This document shows, in pieces, positions 1-11,596 of a stretch of DNA of 64,000 nucleotides. The notes under the pieces are model-generated. The model was not told the origin of the DNA. It was given only the letters and a program-made list of their open reading frames with translations, and searched no databases. Positions within the stretch are counted from its first letter, which is position 1; every line of letters starts with the position of its first letter. Source of the DNA: Neostapfia colusana (lineage: Eukaryota; Streptophyta; Magnoliopsida; Poales; Poaceae); assembly GCA_030760725.1 (NCBI GenBank), contig JASWHV010000005.1, positions 87,488,622 through 87,552,621 of the forward strand. The letters are read 5' to 3'. Both the position numbers and the translations under genes were made by a program.

Positions 1-1257
1 GCACACATACACACCAGATTTTGTTTAATATGTTATAGGAAACTAAAAAGAAGAATTTCACCATGAGACACCCAAGAGGATTATATATATGTAGACCTTT
101 GTAATTTTAGACTGAATAAATAAAGTGAAGCAATGTGTATGTATGTATGACTTGCATGAGAGTATGTGTGGATGATTGCTTATGAAATGTTATTTGTTTT
201 TTGCTATGTGTATGTTGGCATGAGTAGAACCAGCCCAAAGCCGGTTCTCAACTTCCAGGAGCAAGGCTTCCCGTTTCCCGAGCAGCAGGAAGAAGGCAAG
301 TGTCCTTGACCACTTTGCACCTAAGCTAGGATGTGTAGCTAGAACTATTTGCATAGTCAATTGAACTATGAAACCCATGCTAGGAAGTTTCCCTAGATTT
401 TCATTATCTTGTTTCCTTGTAGCCTGGGTTGGGAGTTATTTTATTATGTTATTTATTTATACTACTCATGCTTAGCCATGCCTAGAATGGGATAAATGGG
501 ATATGAGATCATCACCTTGATTATTTACCCTTGAATGGAATATTATGAATTATGTTAGAGAGGTAGGAATCTAGGCAAGCTGGATGCTTTGGTTGGTACC
601 ACGTGCACGAGACTCGGGTTTGTGTTTAGTGCTTGCCTGGGTTCTATGGACCGGTTCATGGAGCATGTAACTTGGTTTTACCGTGCCAACCACATGCTGA
701 GATGGGGCAGCTTGGCCAATTAATTAGGTGTATTTCCGACATAGTGTGGGTGTTTGGATGGTGCGGGAAATAGGTGTCAGCTGGACTACCATAGGAACCG
801 CAAGGCTCAAGAGGGGGCCACTGTAGCGGGGGTTGAAGCCTCCTGGATGCTGTTAGGGGTGAAACCTCAGTGGGCTCATACTCGTCGGGAATCCCTTTGT
901 AAAGGCCTCATAGTGATCTCCTGGCTACACACCTGGGAAGTGTGAAATGTGGCTGGCTACCACAGGCAAAATGGAGCTTCTTAGTCCACCCGGAAATGGG
1001 GGATGAAATCACTACGTGTGGGTACTGTGGTGCAAACTCTGGAGAGTCAAAACTGTCATGACAGCCGTGCTCACGGTCAAGAGCGGTTTGGACTTATTCA
1101 TGATTAGATGATGATGAATGGAGAAGTTGAGGATGTTAAGCGGGGAGCTTAACAATGGGATTAGGTTTATAGGATTGGGGCCACTTCACTTAAGTAGTAA
1201 TTAGGTGCTTAATAAGCTAAGGAGATAGGTAACAATTGCGCAGTGCTTTAACCATGT
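1..1257 (+). repeat. Left part of a split LTR (family LTR-C), the oldest layer of the nest
   Basis: This stretch matches, in reverse complement, the complete solo LTR at 10959-14388; for example 200-430 matches the region around 12280-12450 and 1140-1250 matches the region around 11400-11520. The rest of the same LTR reappears at 54974-55315, so the Tat element was inserted here. The last five bases (CATGT, 1253-1257) are its target-site duplication. The LTR starts before the window. It carries the family palindrome at 1053-1064. I see no gene in it. Confidence 0.85.
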
Positions 1258-1559
1258 TGTCGAAGCGTCTGCGGTCGACACTTCCCTGGGCCTGCTCTGG
1301 GCAGCCCACGGAGGTTCTTTTTCGGAGGGGCTAGTCCTCTCGGAGGGTCTCGCCTGAGTTGAAGGAGATGAAGGTGGATTGACACCAGAGTTTTTACGTG
1401 GTTTGGGCCACCGGAGCGTAAAACCCTACGTCCACGGGAGCAGAGTTGCTCGATGTATTGCTTGAAGCTTAGAACCGGAGTTCTAAGCTTGGAGATGAGC
1501 TGGATTTCTAACTGCAAGGTGGTGAACTGCTGAACTATTTGCAACGTTGCCTACCCGAG

Positions 1560-1568
1560 CCTTTTATA
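1560..1568 (-). promoter_or_regulatory. TATA box of the Tat 3' LTR
   Basis: The minus strand reads TATAAAAGG, a canonical plant TATA box, conserved in the other LTR at 54075-54083. Its place between the G-box array and the LTR end fits the U3/R border. Transcription would start about 30 bases downstream, toward lower coordinates. Confidence 0.7.
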
Positions 1569-1960
1569 GTCCAATGCTCAGGCGGCTTACAAGGTGGGCC
1601 CTGGGACCCGACAGTGGCCCCGGGGTGATTTCCTGCCATCTACCGTATCTCGCAGTGAATGCCGGTAACTTTCTCTGGCGGTAGCTTCTTAGCCTTCGTC
1701 CTGTCGCCCTGCCCACGCGCAAGCTAGGCATAGCGGTTGATGATGGCAGGGGCGGCAGGGCATGTCTTGTTGCTGTATTCATTGGTCTACAGCTTCTGAC
1801 ACTGTGCGCCTGTCTTGACTGTGACTGGTCACAATGCCTCCTGACAGACGTGCACCGCGTCTCCGCGCCTTGGGAAGACGCATGTCTTGAATGTCGCGTC
1901 TTGGGAAGGCGCGGGTCTTTACTCCCGCTGCCTACCGCGCCGGAGCGGGCAGTGCGGCTC

Positions 1961-2400
1961 TACTGGCCACGTGGCGGGCACGGAGCTCACCTCTGGAGAG
2001 GGGAGCTCTGGCCCCGCTGGACACGTGGCGCCTTCGGAGCTCACCCCTGCGGAGGGGGCGAGGTCTGGCTCTTCCGGCCACGTGGCGGGCCCGGAGCTAT
2101 CCTTTGAGGAGAGGGGAGCTCCGGCCCCGCTGGACACGTGGCGCCTTCGGAGCTCGCCCCTACGGAGGGGGCGAGGTCCGGCTCTTCTGGCCACGTGGCG
2201 GGCTCGGAGCTATCCTCTGAGGAGAGGGGAGCTCCCAGCCCCGCTGGACACATGGCGCCTTCAGAGCTCACCCCTACGGAGGGGGCGAGGTCCGACTCTT
2301 CTGGCCACATGGCGGGCCCGGAGCTATCCTCTGAGGAGAGGGGAGCTCCGGCCCCACTGGACACATGGCGCCTTCGGAGCTCGTTCCTGCAGAGGGGGTG
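1961..2400 (-). repeat. Tandem G-box/ABRE-like repeat array in Tat U3
   Basis: A unit of about 110 bp is repeated about four times. Each unit has two half-units, one with GGCCACGTGGCGGGC and one with GGACACGTGGCGCC, each followed by GAGCTC-type sequence. The palindromic core CACGTG occurs near 1968, 2022, 2079, 2135 and 2192; the later units read CACATG, a C-to-T change. CACGTGGC is the classic G-box/ABRE bound by plant bZIP factors; that these sites are bound here is inference. Confidence 0.8.
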
Positions 2401-2458
2401 AGGTCCTTAGGCGGTTTTGTCCTTTGCGCGGAGGTACCCGGTATTGAGGGTACCGATA

Positions 2459-2940
2459 GTGGCCCCCGGGCCCACCTCGGGGGAGATAACGATCCCGGAT
2501 GGGGCCTTCACCTTTTCTACCCCGCGCACCTTCTTGGAGGATCCTTTTGACCGTTGCACGAACAACACGATCGGTCGTGGGGTGGCGTGACCCCTGCTTG
2601 ATGGCAGCTTTAACTGCGGCGGTTCCCAAGGCTGCCACTACTGCACGTCGCAGCGCCTTGTGAGGAACCTCCGGGTTGCCCGCGTGGGGGACTGACTTCT
2701 TGGCCCACCGCTTCTGCAGGACGGCTTGGGCGCTCATGTCATCGTCGCTGGGGTTTGGACCTGGGGTGTCTGCCCCAAGCGGTGCAAACGAAGCGTTTTG
2801 AATCGCCTCTGGGAGGTTTAAAGGGGATTCCTTCTGCATCGCAGGCTTCCCTTCGCACATCTCCCTACGCCTGAGCCTTTCAGATTCTTCCGTGCACCCA
2901 GGCCTTCTCTGCCTTCCAAGTTCTTGCCCCTTCATCTTCG
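2459..2940. other. Tat PPT region and leader of the antisense gene
   Basis: Directly inside the 3' LTR the minus strand is G-rich (about 2459-2485), as expected for the second-strand primer. The rest is GC-rich and has no convincing gene. It would be the 5' leader or promoter of the plus-strand gene that starts at 2941; a TTTAAA stretch near 2817 is the only weak TATA-like candidate. Confidence 0.5.
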
Positions 2941-5900
2941 ATGGCTTCCAGCCTGCCTCCACCGTGCATCACCCAGACGAAGGGTCTTGGTTCGGTGCGC
3001 AGGCTGCTGGGATGGCATTCCAAGGAGAAGAGGCGCTGTCTTCGACGGGGATCTCTCCCCCTGCGTCTGGGGAGAGGGGAGACCGTCCCCTTCGTCGCCT
3101 ACGTCTTGGCTGGGTTCGTCCCGCCGATTTCTTCCTTCTTCGTGACTCTTCTGGAGACTTACGGTCTCCAGCTTCATCACCTCTCCCCGAACTCCTTCAC
3201 TCTGGCCGCCGTCTTCGTGCACTTCTGCGAGATGTTCGTGGGGGTGCGCACCTCGGTGACGCTCTTCCGTCATTTCTTCTTGCTGCGGACGACTGGGCGT
3301 GGCTCGAGGAACCAGCTGGGAGCGTACTACTTCCAGCACCGCTGCAAGGATCCGAAGGTCTCCAAGTACCTTCTGCCCTTCAGCGCCGCGAGGTGGGAAG
3401 GCTGGAGGGATGACTGGGTGATCGTGAAGACTGATGAGCACGATCGACTCCAGTTGCTGACCGAGGAACCATCCACTGGGCGCCGGTTCTGGGAGGAGAG
3501 CCCGGAGTTGGGGCCAGAGTACGCGCCAGTCCTGGAGCGGATCCAGTTCCTGGCGGAGCAGGGGCTGACGTCCCTGATGGTCCTGGCGGACTTCTTGTCG
3601 CGACGCCTTGCGCCGCTGCAGCAGCGCAATCGTCCGGCGTGGCACTACACCGGCATACATGACTGTACTAGTCCAGAGACGGGCTTAGACTCTGACCCGT
3701 CCGCCAAATTGCTGAGGGAGATGGTGACGAGGGTAAGCAGCGACTTCCTTGATGACCGCTCCCTCACAGTTCCAGCTTCTTGCCTCCCTCTCTTCTTGGA
3801 GCCGATGCGTAGGTCGCAGCTGCTGCGGGAGCTGCCGACCTTGGACGATATCGGTATCACCGTGCGCCAGGTCGGTGATGCTTCTCGGGGAATCTCGATC
3901 TCCGAGGTTGACCGCTCTAGAGAGAAGCGCGAGGCGTCAGCCGATGCCCAACCCGTGCCAAGGGGCGACAGAGCTCGGACTGTCGACAAGGGGAAGGGCA
4001 AGGCGTCGACCTCCAATTCGCCGAGGAGGAAGCGCTCTCGGTCGTTTGCGCTGAGTCAGGGGACCGGAGTCCCCCCGCGCTCTTCATCAGGAGGCGTCGG
4101 CTCGTCGGGCACCGACCCAAAGAGGCCTCGGGTTTTCCACGCCGACGGAACTCCTCTTGGACAGCGGCGGTCGGAGGAGCTCCGGGCGTCCCAGCCTCCT
4201 TCCACAGGTGGAGCTCCGAGGAGGGACGCCGGTGCTGCGGTGTCCGGAACTCAGCCGGGGGCGCAGGCACCCCGACCTTCAGGTGCTCCAGGGGCTGGCA
4301 CGGCGAGCGTCGCCAGAGGTGCTGCTGGCGGGAGCTCTGCTGCTCCATCTCCTAGGGGGGCTCCGGGTGCACCCCCTGTTCTGTCAGTCCAGGCGCCTTC
4401 GGCGAAGGCCCCTGCGGCGACGACAGGCTCCGGTGGCCCTGCCCCAGCTCGGAAGCTAGGGCTCCATGCCTGCTGGAATGTTCATGTTCCTCAGTAAGTT
4501 GTACTTACCGGATCTTAGTACTTGCGTACTTTAATTCTTTTTTTCATGTCTTGAGAGCTCCCTGTGCTTGTAGGGACTCATCGGCTGCTGGGGACGCGTC
4601 TGTTCCCCGGCCATCTTCGGTTGGTAGGGGCCCTGTGCCGCAGCGTACGGACGCCGCTCCTGCTTCGCCGGCCCCCATGCAGGTCCAGATGTCTCCTTCG
4701 TCTGGCGCGACAGGACCGGCTCCTGCGACGACGGCAGCGCCTGCTCCTCCTCCTTCGCCAGCTCGGGAGCTGGCTGCCGATGAAGACTTGGCAGAGCAGG
4801 CTGACGGCGACCAGCCTTCGGGTGCTGGTGCAGGAGCTGATTTGGGTCCTCAGGTGGGCGACGAGCAGGAGCGCGTCGGGGCTAGGCCTGCTTCAGCGCC
4901 GTCTTCTCCTGAGCGGCGTATCGTCGTGGCTCCACCAGAAGTTGCGGCGCCGGCATTTCCTCCGTCGGATGACGACGCCATGGAGGAGGTTCGCGGCGCA
5001 CCTTCGGCTTCTTCTGCTCCACTGTCCCTGTCGGACGTCATGGAGCTGGCCCAGTCCAGCGTCCGGCAGGTTCAGGCTGCGCTTGAGCGCGAGCGGGAGA
5101 TCTTGGCGGATGAGAGGGACCGCCTCTGTGGCTGGTGGCGGCTCTTGAAGTTGCGGATCCGGGAGGTCGAGGAGGAGCTCGACGCTAAGCGGGCGAGGCT
5201 CGACACTGAGGAGGCTCTCCTCGATGTGCAGAAGAAAGCCGTCGACCGCCTGGACACCGAGACCCGAAGGATCATGCAGGAGGCTCGTGAGGCCTATGAC
5301 AGTGTCCGGGCCCGCTCCGACACCAACAAAGAGATGCGGCTGCAGCTGGTGCACCACGAGTGTGCCGTCGCAGAGCGGGAGCGCGCCGTGGCAGCCAAGG
5401 AGAAGGAGGTTGCCGAGCAGATGGAGGCAGGTGAAGGCGACCTGAAGGCCAGGGCCGGAGAGCTGGATCTCCGGGAGGCTGCCTTGGCCGAAAGGGAGGA
5501 GCAGGTCTCCCGGGAATGCCAGGCGGTGCTGAACCAGGAGCTTGCTGCTGACTTCCGGGCGTCGGAGTTGGAGAGGCTCAACCAGGATCTCCAGCTCCGG
5601 GAGGATGCTCTGGCGGCCAAGGAGACAAGGTTCACCGAGGATGGACCCAGCGCCCTGCTGGCGGCTCGCCAGGAGGTGGAGCAGCTCCGAGCTTCGCGTA
5701 CCGTCGAGGCCCGAGAAGTCTGGAACTTCGTCGGTGAGGCAGAGTCTGCTCTGATGCCTCTCAGCTTCAGCCCCGTGAGGACGAGGGCTCCAGCACAAGA
5801 GGTGGTTCAGGCACTCCCAGCACTTGAGTCCATCGGCGCCAAGCTGGAGAGGCTGGAGGCCGTGATTGCCGAAAAGCTCGAGGCCGAGGGAAGGAGCTTG

Positions 5901-6077
5901 GCGAAGGAGGTTGCCGCGCACGTGCTGACGTGCTTTCGGAGCTGGGACTCCTCCGTCTCTCTTGAGCTGGTGGTGCAGGGCCCCGTCGCCGAGTGGGAGG
6001 AGGTCGCCAGAGCTGGAGTCGGAGACGTCGCCGCCCTCGTCGCGTCTAGGTTCCAGCGGGAGGCCGGGGACTCCTAG
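2941..6077 (+). CDS. Antisense additional gene of the Tat element: putative gypsy-type transposon domain plus coiled-coil protein
   Basis: Proposed join is 2941-4493 with 4574-6077, giving about 1018 residues. The ATG at 2941 is the first in this frame; no stop occurs except inside the proposed intron. Residues about 42-175 match the plant 'putative gypsy type transposon' family (PF04195), visible in LRLGRGETVPFVAYVLAGF and HHLSPNSFTLAAVFVHFCE. Residues about 310-600 are Pro/Ser/Ala-rich and probably disordered, with basic KRPR-like patches. Residues about 680-880 are a long charged coiled coil, followed by a conserved-looking tail (LTCFRSWDSSVSLE). It lies between integrase and the 3' LTR, antisense to gag-pol. 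Antisense extra genes are known from Tat elements such as Grande; their function is not established. It is the only long coding unit of this old element without a stop. Possible roles, such as binding Gag or host chromatin, are speculation. Confidence 0.8.
4494..4573 (+). other. Predicted 80-bp intron of the antisense gene
   Basis: The donor reads TCA|GTAAGT (GT at 4494-4495) and the acceptor TGCTTGTAG|GG (AG at 4572-4573) after a T-rich run near 4537-4546. Without splicing the first frame stops at 4495-4497. With splicing the CA of exon 1 and the G of exon 2 form a CAG codon and the downstream 500-codon frame continues exactly. The length is typical of a short plant intron. No transcript was available to confirm it. 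Confidence 0.72.
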
Positions 6078-6309
6078 GCGCTCGCCCTTGTAGCTGGAGG
6101 GCCTTGTATTTTGTGTTCTTTGTCTGTAGAACAGCTCATGGAGCTCTTCAGTGAATAGACTTGTTGTCTTATATGCCTGTGCATCTTGCTTCCTTTTCTT
6201 GGCTTGGCCTGCCCGAGCCCTTAGCTCCGTAAGGGCCCCGAGAGGTCTCCACCGATCTCAAAGCTTTGCACAGACACCTCTCTTGGGCCCTTGTTGACAT
6301 AAGGAACCA

Positions 6310-6480
6310 AGGGGTCTTTGGAGCTCACCCCCGGGGAGGGGGGAGGTCTGGCCCTTCTGGCCACGTGGCAGACCCGGAGCTCTCCTCTGAGGAGAGGGGA
6401 GCTCGGCTCTGCTGGACACGTGGCGACTTCGGAGCTCGCCCCCCGGGGGGGGAGGGGGGCGAGGTCCGGCTCTTCTGGTC
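6310..6480. repeat. Internal copy of the Tat LTR G-box repeat
   Basis: About one and a half units of the array found in the Tat LTRs recur here, with GGCCACGTGGCAGA near 6359 and GGACACGTGGCGAC near 6414 and the same GAGCTC-rich spacing. The copy lies about 230 bp past the stop of the antisense gene. Confidence 0.8.
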
Positions 6481-6910
6481 TGGGGTTGGAGTTGGGAGCT
6501 CCAGTCTTGAGAAGCCCTGGGACTTTAGTACCGCCGGGTGCTCCGGTCTTCCCTTGTGCAGTCCCCGTAGTGGCCCCCTGGTAGGTGTGGCCAATGGTTT
6601 GGGCACACCTACCACATTCCTGCGGGGGAGCTAAGGCCAGGGCCCCCCTGACCGTCCGGAGCACGCCGGTGTTGGAGCTCTGGCTCCGGAGGTCCGGGAT
6701 GCCCCTCAGGAGGTCCTGCACACAAGTAGGGAAACGGTAATTCTGCTCGGGGGCTCTCCCTTCTCTGTCTCTTAGTCTTATTTGCCTTACAGTTCTGGAC
6801 TGGTATACGGGGCTTGGGTAATTCAGTGCGCCCGACACTGGAGGTCCGGCTCCCTCCTAGGTCAGGGTTCAACCGTACGACCCCTAGTACTAGACCGTAG
6901 CGCTGGGGAG

Positions 6911-7040
6911 GCAGAGTGCACACGCTTTGGGTACGGAACCAGGCAAAGCAGGCTGCACACCCTGGACCTCCCGGAAGGCAGAGTGCGCACGCTTTGGGTA
7001 CGGAACTAGGCAAAGCAGGCTACGCACCCTGGACCCCCCT
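6911..7040. repeat. 67-bp tandem repeat, two copies
   Basis: Units start at 6911 and 6978 and share GCAGAGTG, ACGCTTTGGGTACGGAAC and AGGCAAAGCAGGCT. A more diverged third copy begins near 7382. No coding meaning is apparent. Confidence 0.75.
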
Positions 7041-7527
7041 GGTCTGGCATCGGTTTTTCCTGGAGGTGACGAACTGGCGTCACAGTACCTAACTGGGGGA
7101 GGTCTGAGAGGCCCCCTGGCCTTCGGCAGGTACCTCAAGCACGACCGCCTTCGGCAGGATAGAAAATGCCGACTAGGATTGAGAGTGGGAAAGGAGAGCT
7201 GGGTATACGATGAGCATATACTATCTTTGAGCATGGGGAGGTGATCATAAAAATTAATGTGTAATTTAAATGAACACATAAGGAAGAGCGTGGTAGGACA
7301 GGGTTCTTTCCATTCATAAACATCCATAGGAGGAAGGCATGCTATACATGGAGGTAACGGCCCACCCCATTGTGAAGGGGGGCAGGGCCTACGCGCTTAG
7401 GGTACAGAACCAGGCCAAGCTGGACGTAGTCCTGGACCACCCCCTGGGGCTTAGTTGCTCCGAGCGCTGTTCCTGGGCTCTATGGGATCTATTATAGAAA
7501 GAAGAGAAAACCTGTCCTACTACTGCT

Positions 7528-8898
7528 CTAAGGATAGAACTTACGGAGATGTTCTATGTTCCAAGGGTTTGGGAGCGGGTCCCCATCCTTGGTAGAAAGG
7601 TGTACGCACCCGGGGCGGCAGACTTTCGTCACTCGGAAGGGACCTTCCCAGCTAGGGGAGAGTTTGTTGGTCCCTTCTCGAGAAAGTATGCGCCGCAGCA
7701 CCAGGTCGCCTTCCTTGAGCTCCCGGACACGGACGGACCTTTGGTGGTAGCGCCGGAGCGCCTGCCGGTACCATGCGTTGCGGAGCGTTGCTTGCCATCT
7801 TGCCTCGTCGACGAGGTCGATGTCCTCACGCCGGAGCTGGTCCTGCGTGGCTTCGTCGTAAGCTCGGACACGGGGGGACCCCATGCTGACCTCCGGGGGA
7901 AGCACGGCTTCGGCCCCGTAGACCAAGAAGAAGGGTGTCTCCTCGGTGGCCCGGCTTTGGGATGTCCTGCTAGCCCACAGTGCGCTCGGAAGCTCGTCCA
8001 CCCACTTGGCACCATGCTTCTCCAAGCTGGCATAGGTGCGAGTCTTGAGGCCCCGAAGGATCTCGGCGTTGGCTCTCTCGACTTGCCCATTGCTCTTTGG
8101 ATGAGCGACAGAGACAGAGCACACCTGGATGCCAAGGTCTTTGCAGTACTCTTGGAACGCTGCACTGGTGAACTTGGTCCCGTTGTCGGTGATGATCCTG
8201 TTCGGGACCCCAAACCTGCAGACAATCGACTTGATGAACTTGACTGCGGATTGCTTGTTTATGGTGATGACTGGTGCAGCTTCCGGCCATTTGGTGAACT
8301 TGTCGATGGCGACATAGAGGTACCGGTATCCCCCGATGGCTCTGGGGAAGGGCCCCAGAATGTCCAACCCCCATACCACGAACGACCACGAGGGCGGGAT
8401 CATCTATCGCGTCTGCGCAGGTGTGTGGATCTGCTTGGCATGGAACTGGCATGGCTTGCATCTCTTGACCATCTTGACGGCATCTAGGAGAGCTGTCGGC
8501 TAGTAGAAGCCATGCCGGAAGGCTTTCCCGACCAGCGTGCATGAGGAAGCGTGCTTCCCGCACTCGCCCCCATGGATCTCTGCGAGCAGGTCGCAGCCTT
8601 CCTCCTGGGTTATGCACCGCAATAGGATGCCGTTGGCGCCACGCCGGTAGAGATCCCCTTCTACCAGTGTGTATCTCTTAGCCATCCGCACAATCTGTTC
8701 AGTGGATACATGTTCATCAGGAAGGATGTTGTCTTTCAAGTAGTCCCGGACCTCCGCGATCCATGCATCGGGACTGACTTGAGCTTTTGGATATTGAGCG
8801 CTGGGTAGCATGGAGTCCCCAGTGGCGCTTACGATCCTTGACGGGCACCATGGTTGCAGGGCCGCCAGGACCACTAGCTTCGAGGTGCTGGTCTCGCC
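7528..8898 (-). pseudogene. Tat integrase (3' end of pol)
   Basis: On the minus strand this gives the integrase that inserts the cDNA into the genome. The upstream part (8500-8874) has the zinc-binding H-H-C-C set (HGGECGKH ... CKPCQFH). The downstream part (7528-8403) has the catalytic core, with Asp in GLDILGPF, Asp in ITDNGTKF and Glu in VERANAEIL, then a C-terminal domain ending NIEHLRKFYP. Two in-frame stops break it: TAG at 8497-8499, where the family has Trp, and TAG near 8404-8406, where the family often has Gln. There is no chromodomain, as expected for Tat. The frame continues upstream across Tekay-1 into 26500. Confidence 0.93.
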
Positions 8899-9701
8899 TG
8901 TGACGCCCTCAATTCTGTGTGCCCAGGATGTTCATCACACATACACATATGTTCCACAAACTGAATTCAGATTATATATTACCACGAATAACAGAGTTTA
9001 TTACAATATCTCAGGAGTCTTGGACTCATGCTCACAGCGGAACTCTTTATTTCTATGCAGCGGAAGCAATTTAACTAATGCGGAAGCAAATCTAAGCAGC
9101 GATGACTCCATCTCTATTCCATTTCCACAGGCAAGGTTGAGAACAGATCACACGCCTAATGCTCCATTTGTTCTTCATAGTAATCCTCTCCTGCTGCTGA
9201 TGACGAAATAATAATGCAAGTTTGAGTACAATGATGTACTCAGCAAGTGCGGGAAAATATGATATGAAGCTCATAGCAAGGTAGGTATAAAAAGGCTCAT
9301 TTGCAGAAAAGCAAAGTTATTTATCAAAAGCACGATAAAACAACGACTTATCTTTAATTGAATGTAATCCCAACATGTATTAAAATACCAATCATACCTC
9401 CGTCATGTTCATAACCAGTCATCAATCAACCTCATTTTTGCTCACGAATACCTCCTCGTATTCGCTACCATCTCACGAATACCATCCTGTATTCGTTACC
9501 ATTTCACCTTATAAAACAACTTCGTCTCCCACCGAGACCAACCTTGTTGCCACGACTCAACAGTCATGCAACCCATCCTATTCACCCGGACTCAACAGTC
9601 CCAAGACCAAACCATAACCAAAAACCATCCCAATGACCACATCCAATAACCATCCCAACTAATCATGGCAGTTGGCCAGGCGCTCGTGACCGTAAGCTCG
9701 G

Positions 9702-9713
9702 CTATCATGATAG
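9702..9713. promoter_or_regulatory. Conserved LTR palindrome, Tekay-1 form
   Basis: CTATCATGATAG is a perfect 12-bp palindrome. It follows GTGACCGTAAG...CGG and precedes TTTTAA...CTGCAGAGTT, the frame shared with the other LTR families. It lies downstream of the TATA box in element sense, so it should be transcribed. Confidence 0.6.
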
Positions 9714-11596
9714 TTTTAAGAACCCTGCAGAGTTTGCACCTCTTTACCCACAAGTTTTTGATTTCGTCACCCGCCGGCGACTGCAGAACCTCTATTATAC
9801 CAATACACAACCGTCGGTGTATGGTCAAGAGATCACAAAATAGCCTTTACAAAGGGGTTACTAGATGTATGGACTCACTAAGGTTTCACCGGCAGGCTAG
9901 AAACTCCAATTCTCCCACCCACGGGCCCCCTCTTGTGCCATGCAGTTCCCAGGGCAGTCCTCACTCGACTCCCATTCCCCGCGCCTTCCACAGTCCATAA
10001 CACTCTAGCAACTTACCTAATTACTCAGCTAAGCCGCACCCATACTTGGCCTTGTGGTGGCACTGTTATCCTGGCATGTGCATGCATGAACCGGTCCTTA
10101 GATCTATGGCAAGTAAACCACCATCTCATGCTACCACATTCACAAACCCATGCTTGCATAGATCTCCCTCCGATCCATGTTCATTAACAACATCAGTTTT
10201 TCATTATCATTATGAGTGCAGTTTAGCTAGACACATCTATCTCGCTTCCCATTCCCACGGACTCAGCGAAGCATAAAAGTAAAAACCATACCCGACTCAT
10301 AAACTTCCGTGGCGACAAGGGTGGTTTAACCAAAACTAGTAAACTCCTATAAAAGGGTTTCCCATCATGTTTGACTCAGCATGCACACCTTTTCGCAAAA
10401 CAAAACAGTTTTTCCCAAAGCATAGGATCAATATGGTCAAGGAGCACTTGCCTTGTTCTTGCGGTTCCGGTTGTTCTTGGATCTCAAAACCTTGTTGCTG
10501 CAGCTCGTCGTAGACAGCTCCCTGAGCTTGTCCTGCTATGTAGGATCACGTGCATACAAGATTCACAGCAATCAATATCATGCACAAACCTTAAACTAGA
10601 TGTGACGATGCATATTCATGCTATCCTATGATTAGTTTTATTAGATCGGTTTGCACGTGTTCTTTCATGGCTTTATGATGAACAGGGGTGTTCGGATCGG
10701 ATGTTTGGACGTGGCGATGACCTTGTCTTTAGATCAACCCGATCAACATGTGATCTGTCCACGAGAAAGCTTCTGTTCGAAAGGAATCAAAGAACAGATG
10801 CAACGAAAACACAACGATGTTGTAAGGTGGTATTGGAGACCTACCTTACGTTCTTCTCGGTCTCGGGTCCTTCTCCGGTCGTTGGGCTCTCTTCCGGCGA
10901 TTTTCCTCGCTGAACTCCGGCTATGGCTTTCTCGGCGAGTTGGGGGCTAGGGCTCTAATGTCACACTCGGTTTTTCCGAAGAACAACCAAGGTGAATATC
11001 ACATGTATGCCAGGATCATTTTCTCATACATGTGATGACAAATAGTGAAGCATCATTTATTACAAGCCAGGTGTCGAATATAAATAAGTCTTACATAGTA
11101 AATGTCTCGATGGACAATAATAAGTTCATCACAAGTAAATAAACTAGCAGCGGAATATCATTCTTGAGGGCTCCGTCACAGGCGTTGCCCGGGGGTCTCC
11201 ATGAACCTAGAAACCTTCTTTGGGTCCAAAGTCTTGGTCATTATACATCACCTCATTATCTTGACCTGAGCAGCAATATAAACCAACAAATATGCAAGTT
11301 TGAGTACCAATGGTACTCAGCAAGTGTGGGAAAGTTATGTCATGCATGGCTAGAACACAAGGGAAGGTTGAACTCATGGCTAAAGCACTACGCAATTAAT
11401 ACCTATCACCTTAGCTTATTAAGCACCTACATGACTACACAGGTGAAATGGTCCCAATCTCCCATTCCATCATCATAATCCAATAACCATAACATCATTT
11501 CCAATGTTAAGCTCCCCGCTTAACATCCACAACTTCCAAAAACCATTACTCCTCTAATCATGAATAAGTCTAAGCCGCTCTTGACCGTGAGCACGG

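Larger units (their letters stand above)
1258..2458 (-). repeat. 3' LTR of the Tat element
   Basis: It is the counterpart of 53782-54973. On the plus strand it begins TGTCGAAGC and ends TACCGATA, where the other copy ends TACCGACA, so the terminus has one substitution. In element sense the U3 part holds a G-box repeat array (about 1961-2400), followed by a TATA box (1560-1568) and a short R-U5 of about 280 bp. Open frames inside it are by-products of the GC-rich repeats. Confidence 0.92.
6078..7527. other. Tat spacer between antisense gene and integrase
   Basis: No credible gene. The first 100 bases (T-rich, for example around 6105-6130) are a plausible 3' UTR of the antisense gene. The spacer contains copies of the LTR G-box repeat (6310-6480) and a 67-bp tandem repeat (6911-7040, degenerate third copy near 7382-7440). 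Short frames here are shadows of the repeats. Confidence 0.6.

Noticed and set aside
1850..2962. Many overlapping GC-rich open frames on both strands in the Tat LTR and just inside it, and the same at 54404-55048.
   Set aside because: They are open in several frames because the tandem repeat has few stops; they are repetitive, shift with the repeat unit, and match no protein I know.
4893..5921. 342-codon minus-strand frame under the antisense gene.
   Set aside because: It is the complement of the GC-rich coiled-coil coding sequence; the plus-strand frame has family similarity and the minus one has none.
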